From: Chloroflexota bacterium
GTDB taxonomy: Bacteria; Chloroflexota; Anaerolineae; Promineifilales; Promineifilaceae
Reading direction: 5' to 3'
DNA length: 64,000 nucleotides
Assembly (NCBI GenBank): GCA_018004935.1
Contig: JAGNBF010000018.1
Location: 1-64,000, forward strand
Both the position numbers and the translations under genes were made by a program. Position 1 is the stretch's first letter. Every line of letters begins with the position of its first letter. Below, one piece after another: positions 42,913-49,957 of the stretch. Below the pieces are notes generated by a model. It did not search any database. It had not been told where the DNA came from and worked only from the letters and a program-made list of their open reading frames with translations.

Positions 42913-43806
42913 TCAATGTAACCCTTTTTTCTTCCAATAACGCATAATGCCATCTACTGACATATATAAAGGGTTGGCGGCTACGTATCGGGTAAAGTCG
43001 GATTCAGAAATGCCGACTGCGGCCGCACGTTCCCAGTTCCATTGTTCATACAATGAAACCAGATTATCCCGGTCTACCCCATGGAGCATTTGATCGTGCA
43101 CAAAGAGCGCGGCCGCGTCCAGCAACTCACGAAACTCATCCAAATGGGTATGGACATCATCTACTGGCCCAGCATGGGTAGGATAAAGCCGTTGAAAATT
43201 GGCCCCCTTTAACCGGGCAAGCGTCTCCTGCCATACTTCCCAGTTAAATTCTGGGGGTGGGGCGGGCAAATCTCTCAAGGGACTCCCAGGCAGACAAATC
43301 CCTGCCGCATCACCGGTAAAAGCGACATCCTCTAGCTGATAGGTGTGATGATGATTCGCATGACCGGGAGTATCGAGGGCCGTAAAGGTCAAACCCGCCG
43401 CCTGAATTTTGTCTCCATCGTAGAGAGCGGTAACTTGTGTCGCGGGTGAGGCTAAAAAAGCACCCCATAATTCATCCATGCGGTCGCCATAAATGCGGGT
43501 GGCGCTGGCCAGCAATTTGGAAGGATCAATCAGATGGGGTGCGCCCAGGTGATGCACATAGATTTGTGTTCCTTGTTGGGCCCACCAGCCTGCGGCTCCG
43601 GCATGGTCCAGGTGTATGTGGGTTACAAGCAAATGTTTGATATCTTGCGGAACATAGCCAAACTCGGCTAACCGTGCGTGTAATGTTTTGAGCGTCGAGC
43701 CGGGACCTGTTTCAACCAGTACTGGCCCGCCTGGCCCCACCACCAGATAGGCCACGGTGACATTGGGTTTGCCTTGATAATGTAAGTCTAGGGCATGAAT
43801 CTGCAT
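42913..43806 (-). CDS. MBL-fold metallo-hydrolase
   Basis: A 297-residue hydrolase of the metallo-beta-lactamase fold. The metal motif HIHLDHAGAAGWW lies near residue 75 and a second His is in LDTPGHANHHHTY near 165. The metal-bridging Asp is in VAFTGDAAGI near 180, and a third His is in YPTHAGPVDDVHTHL near 230. A helical C-terminal domain follows. Members hydrolyse lactones, thioesters or phosphodiesters, and the substrate is not determined. The ATG at 43806 has GAGGTT before it and is preferred to an upstream in-frame start. Confidence 0.92.
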   Translation of the reverse strand: MQIHALDLHYQGKPNVTVAYLVVGPGGPVLVETGPGSTLKTLHARLAEFGYVPQDIKHLLVTHIHLDHAGAAGWWAQQGTQIYVHHLGAPHLIDPSKLLASATRIYGDRMDELWGAFLASPATQVTALYDGDKIQAAGLTFTALDTPGHANHHHTYQLEDVAFTGDAAGICLPGSPLRDLPAPPPEFNWEVWQETLARLKGANFQRLYPTHAGPVDDVHTHLDEFRELLDAAALFVHDQMLHGVDRDNLVSLYEQWNWERAAAVGISESDFTRYVAANPLYMSVDGIMRYWKKKGLH

Positions 43807-43934
43807 AACAACCTCATTGGAGGGTAGCACAAGAGCCAAAACATTAAATAGTTACCCGGTCTCTGGCGCTACGTCTATCGTTGCTAAAAAGTATCCCTGA
43901 AAATGGGTCAAACTTTCCTCCGCTAAGCCTGTTG

Positions 43935-43975
43935 TCTGAGCTTATCGAAGCCCCTGTTGCCTTCGACAAGCTCGA
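43935..43975. repeat. REP-like hairpin
   Basis: CTGAGCTTATCGAAGCC faces CCTTCGACAAGCTCG. Same family as 14353-14393, in the gap between the MBL gene and the DNA-binding-like gene. Confidence 0.8.
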
Positions 43976-44024
43976 CCCTCGAGAGGCTTAGTAGTTACGG
44001 TATATTAGTGTATTCGTTTATTCT

Positions 44025-45212
44025 TCACCAGTCGGACTTACTGAGTAAATACCAAATCTGACCTTGCCCCCTTTTACCGCGGCCGCGCCAATACACCTCT
44101 TCCCCTTTTTGTTTTGTCACAGCTTCGGCCCCCTGAGCAAAAAAACGTTTATGGCGTGGGCCGTTCCCCGCTGTCCCTTGTTGCCGCAGGTCTGCCAGCC
44201 GCCGATTAAGTCGTTTTTGGTGCCGTTTGGGTTGGGGCTGATGAGGCCCTGTGTAATCATTGGGAAGTTGCCAGGCCAGATAGGTCGTGTGGGCCTGCCC
44301 TTGCTCTCCATTGTAATCAGTAAAGGTGAACATACCCGACCCCCGTTGCCACGCGCACTCTTCTTGTGTTTCTGGGGTAGCGATTTCCCCCAGGGCGAAG
44401 TTAGTCTGCGGCCGCACACCGACCCGTTTTTCATAACTCCGTTGGGTTTGGTGGCTTACCCCTGAGAGGTGGCTCAGAGTCGCACGGGCAATAGGCTGAT
44501 GGGGATGGTTGCGGCCGCTGTGAAAGCTGGCATAAAAATGGGCCTTCACTTCTCCAATGGGCCGGGTGAGTGTCAGCAGGGGTAAAATGATGGGGTAGCC
44601 GGAGAGGTGTGTAAGACCAAGCGCGGCCGCGACCTTCACCACCGAGCGGAGCCATAGCCGGTCTCCTTGCTTTTGCCAAAATAGCCCTTCTCCCTGGCCT
44701 AACAAAATCCGTAATTGCCGCCAGCCACAAAGCCGCCATACCGAAGTCGCATCGCATAGAGATCGCCGTACCTGCGCCATCTCTAGCCAGCCACGGCCCG
44801 CTTCATCCAAATGTCGTAATAAAAACCAGATGCGGCTTTCGGCCACACGATTGTGGTTAAGAAGAGCCAATGCCAGATCTGGGGAGAGGGTGAGTGTTGC
44901 GGGAGGGGTAGAGGCAGGGGGAAACTCTGCGGCCGCGGTCCCCATAAAAAAGGCATTCTCAACAAACACCGGTTTGCCCGCCTGCGGCTGTTGCCCCAAT
45001 CGGGAAAGAGACTCACTGTGCCAACCCAGATGCGTTGGCCAGATCGTCATGGGTGGGCTTGTTTTTCCCAATTGATCCTTTATCGGCGACTCAACTGGTT
45101 CACGGTAAATGTGTACTTGTTGCCGTAACGCCAACAACTTCTCTTGAGCCGCCAATAACGCCTGCGATGGCTGTGTATCCACCTTGCACCACACCCGGCA
45201 AACACCATAACC
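44025..45212 (-). CDS. Putative DNA-binding protein, replication-initiator-like
   Basis: About 395 residues; the family is not recognised. The middle has ALALLNHNRVAESRIWFLLR, a winged-helix-like DEAGRGWLEMAQVRRSLCDA and GWRQLRILLGQGEGLFW. Then RATLSHLSGVSHQTQRSYEK, VGVRPQ looks like a second helix-turn-helix. The C-terminus is basic and Gln-rich. Two winged helices in a row, divergent from an origin-like intergenic region, are the layout of many plasmid Rep proteins; that reading is an inference. The start is uncertain: a TTG at 45245 and ATG at 45212 are possible, without a good ribosome site. It carries five GCGGCCGC words, so it is not a very recent arrival. Confidence 0.6.
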   Translation of the reverse strand, partial: GYGVCRVWCKVDTQPSQALLAAQEKLLALRQQVHIYREPVESPIKDQLGKTSPPMTIWPTHLGWHSESLSRLGQQPQAGKPVFVENAFFMGTAAAEFPPASTPPATLTLSPDLALALLNHNRVAESRIWFLLRHLDEAGRGWLEMAQVRRSLCDATSVWRLCGWRQLRILLGQGEGLFWQKQGDRLWLRSVVKVAAALGLTHLSGYPIILPLLTLTRPIGEVKAHFYASFHSGRNHPHQPIARATLSHLSGVSHQTQRSYEKRVGVRPQTNFALGEIATPETQEECAWQRGSGMFTFTDYNGEQGQAHTTYLAWQLPNDYTGPHQPQPKRHQKRLNRRLADLRQQGTAGNGPRHKRFFAQGAEAVTKQKGEEVYWRGRGKRGQGQIWYLLSKSDW

Positions 45213-45275
45213 CATAAGCCAAAGGAGTGAGGCAACATAAAACAAGCGTTACGCTGAGAACAGCCTACGCTTGCA

Positions 45276-45304
45276 TTGACACCGATCTGGCCGTGTGTTA
45301 TGCT
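45276..45304 (+). promoter_or_regulatory. Strong sigma-70-like promoter, divergent from the rep-like gene
   Basis: TTGACA (45276-45281) and TATGCT (45299-45304) have exactly 17 bases between them. The only thing it can transcribe before a terminator is a region of about 145 bases with no convincing gene. Confidence 0.7.
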
Positions 45305-45310
45305 TTTTGC

Positions 45311-45455
45311 AACTGTGAGGCTTCCGGGAGGAATGCAAAAATCCCCCTCCCCAAAGAAAGGGGCATACACTTTACCTTATTTGCAGACCGGTAGTGTGAT
45401 GGGAAGCTTTGTTTATACAAAGGCCGGGCGCGCGTACGCCTGGCCTTTTCGTTTC
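45311..45455 (+). ncRNA. Candidate small RNA between promoter and terminator
   Basis: The interval lies between a near-consensus promoter and an intrinsic terminator. The transcript could fold: TTTTTGCA (near 45304-45311) with TGCAAAAA (near 45333-45340), CCCCTCCCC with AGGGG, and the terminator stem. The only frame through it has 71 codons and no ribosome site. It lies antisense to any leader of the rep-like gene, as copy-number RNAs do in plasmids. It matches no known RNA that I can recall. Confidence 0.4.
45420..45450 (+). terminator. Intrinsic terminator
   Basis: AAGGCCGGGCG (45420-45430) pairs with CGCCTGGCCTT (45437-45447), one mismatch, followed by TTTTCGTTTCTT. Confidence 0.75.
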
Positions 45456-45490
45456 TTGGGCATGGTTCAGTTCAGCTTTATAAGCGGTTA

Positions 45491-45550
45491 AGTAATCGTC
45501 CCAAAATAGCCTGGGTGGCGCGGTCAAGAAACCGGCTACAACCAATCACT
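45491..45550. repeat. Dispersed element B, partial copy
   Basis: AATCGTCCCAAAATAGCCTG and GGTGGCGCGGTCAAGAAACC are followed by GGCTACAACC. It is more diverged than other copies. Confidence 0.75.
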
Positions 45551-45631
45551 AAATTATTTGCGCACGATTACAAAGTACTGTTTGCCGACGTTTGCACCAC
45601 GCCGTTTCTTGGGTATTCCCCGCTGAGGTAC

Positions 45632-45661
45632 ACAGTAAAAAGAAGAACTTCTTTTTACTGT
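45632..45661. repeat. 30-bp inverted repeat near the origin-like region
   Basis: ACAGTAAAAAGAAG (45632-45645), AA, then CTTCTTTTTACTGT (45648-45661). It could be a regulator site or the terminator of an opposing transcript. Confidence 0.75.
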
Positions 45662-45689
45662 CCGTTTATCTCATGGTGATGATATACCA

Positions 45690-45955
45690 GAAACCTGAAC
45701 CGTATTAACAGACATTTGTTGCTATCTATCCCCTAAACCTGACTGATAACAAGAACAAATGTATTAAAAACGCAATCAAGGCGATCCTAACATAATTGAT
45801 TGCCCTTGTCAATCAATCTATAGGCTATAGATTGGCGAAAACATAAGAGTTTATGCCAAATATCCACAAGCTATCCACAGGTAGTGGGTATTTGTCCACA
45901 GCCAGGGCAGGAGAAACAATATAGTTATCCCCAATACTGGACAGTTATCCCTGAA
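45690..45955. other. Candidate replication origin with phased DnaA-box-like sites
   Basis: Five near-matches to the DnaA box TTATNCACA lie in one orientation: ATATCCACA (45860), CTATCCACA (45871), TTGTCCACA (45892), TTATCCCCA (45925) and TTATCCCTG (45945). Start-to-start distances are 11, 21, 33 and 20 bases, close to whole helical turns. To the left is an AT-rich stretch (45690-45850) with inverted repeats ACATTTGTT/AACAAATGT and CAATCTATA-GGC-TATAGATTG (45814-45834). No dnaA, dnaN or rpmH gene is near, so a plasmid-type or secondary origin is more likely than a standard oriC. Confidence 0.55.
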
Positions 45956-46082
45956 TTTGTGAAAATGGGGGAAATTAGTTGCTCTTTCTCCTCTGGTTTG
46001 GTTATATCCAATAGTCGTTTACGCATAAGACCCTGGCTTTTACTGACAACCGGGTGGGAGAAATCACTTCAGGACACAGACA

Positions 46083-46961
46083 ATGATGGAAAATATAAAA
46101 CTCGAATTTTTTAGCAAAGCTGATTGGAGCCGTCTGGGGCTGGTTGTCCCCCCTTTTAGTATCGAAGCTGATCCTCGCTTCATGTACATTTCGGTAGATA
46201 CACGACGTGCCCTGTCAAAGGTGAGTTTCATGGTGGAGTCAGGGCAGGGGGCATCTATCATTGTCGGTGAAGTGGGCACAGGTAAAACAACGTTGGCCAC
46301 CTGGTTTCATAGCCGTTACCAACGTCGCCCGGACTTTGTGGCTGCCCGTGTGGATGAACCGCCTAAACGAAGTGGTTTGCTTCTGCTCCGCCGTATCGCC
46401 GCCGAATTGGGCATCCGCACCCGTCGGGCTACGGAAGATCAGTTGAATGAGTTTCGTGCCTTCCTCATCAAACAAAGTGAAAAGGGTATCATTCCCCTCA
46501 TTATTATTGACGAAGCCCATGAATTAAGTGCGGAGCAATTTGTGGAATTACGGCGTCTTTTGAACTTTCGGGATCCCGGCGGCCGCAAAGCTTATCAGCT
46601 TGTGCTCCTGGGTCGCCCAGAGCTGGATATTAACCTGCGTGAAGTCCCCGATTTTAATGACCGGGTAGCAACGCGTTCCTCTCTGGACCCACTTACCCCG
46701 GAAGATACCAAATCTTTAATTGAGTACCGCCTTTTGGCCGCGGGGCGAGATGTCAAACAACCACAACTATTCAATGATGATGCAGTACTCCCTATTTGGC
46801 GGGAAACGCGCGGTTATCCCCGGAGTATTTGCCTGTTGTGTCTGCATCTGTGCTTGCATTTGTTAGATCAGAATGCTCCCCAGGTAGATGAAGCGTTTGT
46901 GGCCTGGTTTCTGGAGAAAGAACATAGCTACCGGCAACTTTTGGGTGATAAGCGAGCTTAG
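46083..46961 (+). CDS. ExeA/TniB-like AAA ATPase
   Basis: A 292-residue ATPase. FSIEADPRFMYISVDTRRAL near the N-terminus is the usual ExeA/TniB opening. Walker A GEVGTGKTT is at 62-70 and Walker B IIIDEAHEL at 141-149. A sensor-1-like VLLGRPELDINL and FNDRVATRSSLDPLTPEDT follow, then an Arg-rich lid. Family members act in type II secretion (ExeA), Tn7-like transposition (TnsC/TniB) or plasmid maintenance. No transposase or secretin gene is near. It starts 130 bases after the DnaA-box-like cluster and is followed by a basic protein gene on the same strand. Confidence 0.9.
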   Translation: MMENIKLEFFSKADWSRLGLVVPPFSIEADPRFMYISVDTRRALSKVSFMVESGQGASIIVGEVGTGKTTLATWFHSRYQRRPDFVAARVDEPPKRSGLLLLRRIAAELGIRTRRATEDQLNEFRAFLIKQSEKGIIPLIIIDEAHELSAEQFVELRRLLNFRDPGGRKAYQLVLLGRPELDINLREVPDFNDRVATRSSLDPLTPEDTKSLIEYRLLAAGRDVKQPQLFNDDAVLPIWRETRGYPRSICLLCLHLCLHLLDQNAPQVDEAFVAWFLEKEHSYRQLLGDKRA

Positions 46962-47012
46962 GGACGCTTTCACCGATAGAACTGGGTTTTCCGGTTTCAG
47001 CGGGTTGACACT

Positions 47013-47561
47013 ATGAGTAAACAACCGCAACGAGAAGAAAGCACCCTAACGGCGTTGTTGCGTGAAAAACCCAAACGCGGCCGCCCCCGTCATGCTGTCA
47101 GTCGCCAGAGTGTGTATGTGGCGCTGACGGTAGAGCAAAAAGAACTGGTTAAACAATTAGCGGAAACTCTGAATGAGGGGTTAGACCGGTCTGATATACC
47201 GGATATGGCGGTGATGCTTTTGGCGGTGCGTTTAGAAGCCTTGCGCCGGGCAGTGTCTGATCGGGATCGAGAGATGCCGGAGGGGATTACGGTTCTAGAT
47301 TCTCTTTATTTGTTATGGGATGTGCCGTTGCCGTTGCCTTCTGAAGCGTCCTGGACATCTATTCGTCTTTCGCCACAACAGATTATTCAGTTGGGGCGAT
47401 CCCAGGGTTTGCTCCATGCTTTATTTAATGCGAATCGGAGTGAAGTGTTTAGTTTGGGGCTTGGTTTATTGAAGCTTTTGCTGGAGAGCGAAGCCTTGCC
47501 CTTGGCGGATGTTCACACCCTGAATGACTTTGAAACCAAAATGACGATGATTTATTTGTGA
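47013..47561 (+). CDS. Basic protein of unknown function, AT-hook-like start
   Basis: 182 residues. The N-terminus has EKPKRGRPRHAVSRQSVYVA, in which KRGRPRH resembles an AT-hook. A helical region, LTVEQKELVKQLAETLNEGL, and a hydrophobic C-terminal half with LGRSQGLLHALFNANRSEVF follow. A ribbon-helix-helix fold in the first 70 residues is possible. It starts 51 bases after the ATPase gene and is probably co-transcribed. A DNA-binding partner for the ATPase is a reasonable inference. No family recognised. Confidence 0.65.
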   Translation: MSKQPQREESTLTALLREKPKRGRPRHAVSRQSVYVALTVEQKELVKQLAETLNEGLDRSDIPDMAVMLLAVRLEALRRAVSDRDREMPEGITVLDSLYLLWDVPLPLPSEASWTSIRLSPQQIIQLGRSQGLLHALFNANRSEVFSLGLGLLKLLLESEALPLADVHTLNDFETKMTMIYL

Positions 47562-47644
47562 GCTACTCACTAATAAATATAACCACTTAGAAGCATATTT
47601 TTTTCGTATAAACACCACTTGATTATTGGTTTTTCTGAGAAAAA

Positions 47645-48110
47645 CCTTCCCCATTTTAATGCCCATAATGGGCTTATACACTCCGAACCTGGAGGGATTT
47701 CTACGGTGACAGGTTGACCCTGTTCGCCGAAATAGATCCGCCGTACCCCTAGTGGCAAACAACCTGTTTCCACACCAACGATGCACATGATCTGTTTCAC
47801 CAGATCGCGTAAATGTTGGAACGCACGGTCGGTGAGGGTTTGTGCTGGGGCGAGGGTAATGCTATCACCGGTATGGACACCCATCGGGTATACGTTCTCG
47901 ATGGTGTAGATTACCACAAAATTGTCGGCGCGGTCGCGCATGACCTCTAGCTCGTACTCTTTCCAGTCAAGGAGTAATTTTTTGATGAAGATTTCGCCCA
48001 CCGGGCCAGAGCGAAGCCCATGGGCGGATTATGCGCTCAACTTCGTCGGCATGATAGATGATACCGCCTCTGGCGCCCCCGAGGTAAAGGAGGGGAAACC
48101 AATGGTGCGG
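47645..48110 (-). pseudogene. carB: Decayed fragment of carbamoyl-phosphate synthase large subunit
   Basis: The open frame at 47570-48001 contains IKKLLLDWKEYELEVMRDRA, MGVHTGDSITLAPAQTLTDR and IVGVETG, all recognisable CarB ATP-grasp segments. The usual N-P-R metal motif is lost (E-I-P-P-G-S-E). The preceding CarB segment (FPLLYLGGARGGIIYHADEV, E-R-I-I-R) is in another frame at 48020-48110, so a frameshift separates them near 48001. Only about 150 of more than 1000 residues remain. An element A hairpin sits at its upstream edge. It is certainly non-functional. Confidence 0.85.
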
Positions 48111-48185
48111 TTTGGCGGGCGTCCGCCCGCCAAACCGCACCAGAAATAGTTCCCCGCCCCTGGGGGCGGGGTTAGGGGTGGGGCC
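48104..48185. repeat. Element A copy with 18-bp-arm hairpin
   Basis: GGTGCGGTTTGGCGGGCG (48104-48121), TC, then CGCCCGCCAAACCGCACC (48124-48141), followed by the reversed element head CCCCGCCCCTGGGGGCGGGG and TTAGGGGTGGGG. It interrupts the carB remnant region. Confidence 0.85.
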
Positions 48186-48388
48186 GCCTCGGGCAAACCG
48201 ATCATGAGACCAGGCACAAAAACATGGCCCCATTCCCGCCATGATGATCAGGCGTGTGGCGATTATTAAATGACCTGAACCGCCACTCTCTGGGAAAATG
48301 TCAGATTGTGCCCTTTGACAGTATAGAGACAGAAAGCTCAGGGTTTTTAGGGTAGTTTTAGCTTTTGGTAATGAGTAGATGTCCAACC

Positions 48389-48838
48389 TTATTTCTCATA
48401 AGATGAACGAGGGCGATCCAGAGATTTGGCGGCCAGAGCTGGGCCAACGATCATTACCAGGGCGGCGATGGCTTTACCCGTTTGGGTGATGGCAAAGATG
48501 TCGGCATAACCAACCGAGGCACAGGTGGAGATGTAATAAAAAGCGTCGGTATAGGTGTTTACACGTGGATTGATCCCTTTTTCAGCCCGGTAAAAGGCGG
48601 CTGAAGCCATGCCCAAAAAAATGAAGGCCGCATCGAGTGGGTTGCCTTCGACCCACTCCAAAAATAATGTTTCTGCCTTATCTTTCTGTTGCATCAGGGA
48701 TAGGAGCTGATTTTGGATTTCCTGCTCGGAAAGGCCCAGCCAGGTTTGCAGAAAGCCTGCATCCTGGGGTGGGGGAGTGGTCGGAGCAGGGATATGCCGC
48801 AAAAGTTCTTCGAGGGCTTTTTCTTGTTCAGGTGTCAT
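48389..48838 (-). CDS. Two-helix ion-channel-like protein with altered filter
   Basis: About 149 residues. An N-terminal cytoplasmic helical part (EQEKALEELLRHIPAPTTPP through QEIQNQLLSLMQQKDKAETL) is followed by a first helix (DAAFIFLGMASAAFY). A pore-loop region TDAFYYISTCASVGYADIFA and a second helix (GKAIAALVMIVGPALAA) follow. The T-C-A-S-V-G-Y-A-D segment is where potassium channels have TTVGYGD, with Gly replaced by Ala. It may be a channel with altered selectivity. The start at 48838 is an ATG; an upstream TTG is less likely. Confidence 0.75.
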   Translation of the reverse strand: MTPEQEKALEELLRHIPAPTTPPPQDAGFLQTWLGLSEQEIQNQLLSLMQQKDKAETLFLEWVEGNPLDAAFIFLGMASAAFYRAEKGINPRVNTYTDAFYYISTCASVGYADIFAITQTGKAIAALVMIVGPALAAKSLDRPRSSYEK

Positions 48839-48893
48839 ACGTATTATCAATTGATTAGGGGTTGTGTTTTCTCAATAAAGCAGGGTGACGTTG

Positions 48894-48943
48894 GTTGAGC
48901 CTGTCGAAACCTATGGCCTGCGACAAGCTCAGGCCACGTTTTC
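48894..48943. repeat. REP-like hairpin
   Basis: TTGAGCCTGTCGAAACC faces GGCCTGCGACAAGCTCAGGCC. Same family as 14353-14393. Confidence 0.8.
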
Positions 48944-49060
48944 CCCCAAATATTGAGAAGATGCAAGCCGTTGAACCTTTCTCTGGTAATGCGTCGTTCG
49001 GCAGGGCTAAAAGTTCAACGTCTCCAGAAGGACTGAATGTTTACATGAAGAATTGTTAAA

Positions 49061-49660
49061 TCAGGTGTCGGGCAGGCTTTTGTCTTCCAGATCCTGTCGG
49101 GCGGAGAGGGAATCTTCACGGCGGGCCAGGTGTTCTCCATGATCGGCTAGACGTTGACGCAGATCATTCATCTCCTGTTTGTGATCTTGTTTGGTCTGGT
49201 TGAGTTGTTCTAGCATCACAATGTTTTCTTCTTGTTCGGCCAGAGAGCCACTGAGGTTTTGGGTGTGTTGGATTTGTTTTAGCAGGTGATCCATCTCTAT
49301 ACGCAGAATATTGCTGGCCTGCTGATAGGTCTGATAACGATTTTGGGCGGCGTCAGCTTGTTGTTGCTGTTGGTTGAGAGTGGGGAGCAGGCGTGCGGCC
49401 GCGTCTGGATTGCCGTTATTCATGAGCGTATGAATACGTTGATTGATTTCTGCGGCCGCGGCCGCAGACTGTTTGTAAGCCGCCTGTCCCCGTTTTTCTC
49501 GTGCGACTGCCTGGGCTAACTCCTGGCGTAAGTGCACGAGTCTGGCCTGGCTATCAGCCAGCACCGTCTGTGTGCGATTGGCCGGTTGATAGGGTTCCTC
49601 ACTGAACAGATCGTTTGCGGCCGCACGCACCAGTTGTGTAACCCGTTCTAGTAGTTTCAT
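49061..49660 (-). CDS. PspA/IM30-family-like coiled-coil protein
   Basis: A 199-residue, almost wholly helical coiled-coil protein starting MKLLERVTQLVRAAANDLFS, with the amphipathic N-terminal helix of PspA/Vipp1-type proteins. Long Gln/Arg/Glu-rich helices follow. PspA proteins coat and protect the inner membrane under stress. It is slightly shorter than typical (about 220). It lies upstream on the same strand of nothing else, but next to the flotillin and NfeD-like genes, which is the usual context. Its assignment rests on pattern rather than exact motif. Confidence 0.75.
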   Translation of the reverse strand: MKLLERVTQLVRAAANDLFSEEPYQPANRTQTVLADSQARLVHLRQELAQAVAREKRGQAAYKQSAAAAAEINQRIHTLMNNGNPDAAARLLPTLNQQQQQADAAQNRYQTYQQASNILRIEMDHLLKQIQHTQNLSGSLAEQEENIVMLEQLNQTKQDHKQEMNDLRQRLADHGEHLARREDSLSARQDLEDKSLPDT

Positions 49661-49765
49661 GGAGCATCCATCTGTCTGGTAATCAGAACCGCCTCTTCGT
49701 TTGGCAATCAGTCAGCCTGACCCAGCCGCAATTCTCAGTTTGAACGATAAACGTTCCGTTAATCC

Positions 49766-49788
49766 GCCCGGCGGTCGAACCGCCGGGC
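49766..49788. repeat. GC-rich hairpin
   Basis: GCCCGGCGGT, CGA, then ACCGCCGGGC. It lies between the flotillin gene (ends 49958) and the PspA-like gene and may terminate transcription, although no long T-run follows. Confidence 0.6.
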
Positions 49789-49957
49789 TATCAGTACCAA
49801 GCCTACGGGCTAAAACAGCAGGCCAACGGCCTTCGTAACCATAGCCCGGCCCGTTTTACGCTGGGCGGCCGCGCCATTTTTAGAGACTCAGACCAAATTG
49901 AGAATTGCTGTTGACCCGGTAAGGGTGTGGCGATTAACCCTCCGCCCATGGCTGTTT

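Noticed and set aside
45276-45491. A 71-codon plus-strand frame in the candidate RNA
   Set aside because: Its start overlaps the promoter itself, so it could not be translated from that promoter.
46083-47561. The ATPase considered as TnsC/TniB of a Tn7-like or CRISPR-associated transposon
   Set aside because: No TnsB, TniQ, Cas effector, or end repeats are found around it.
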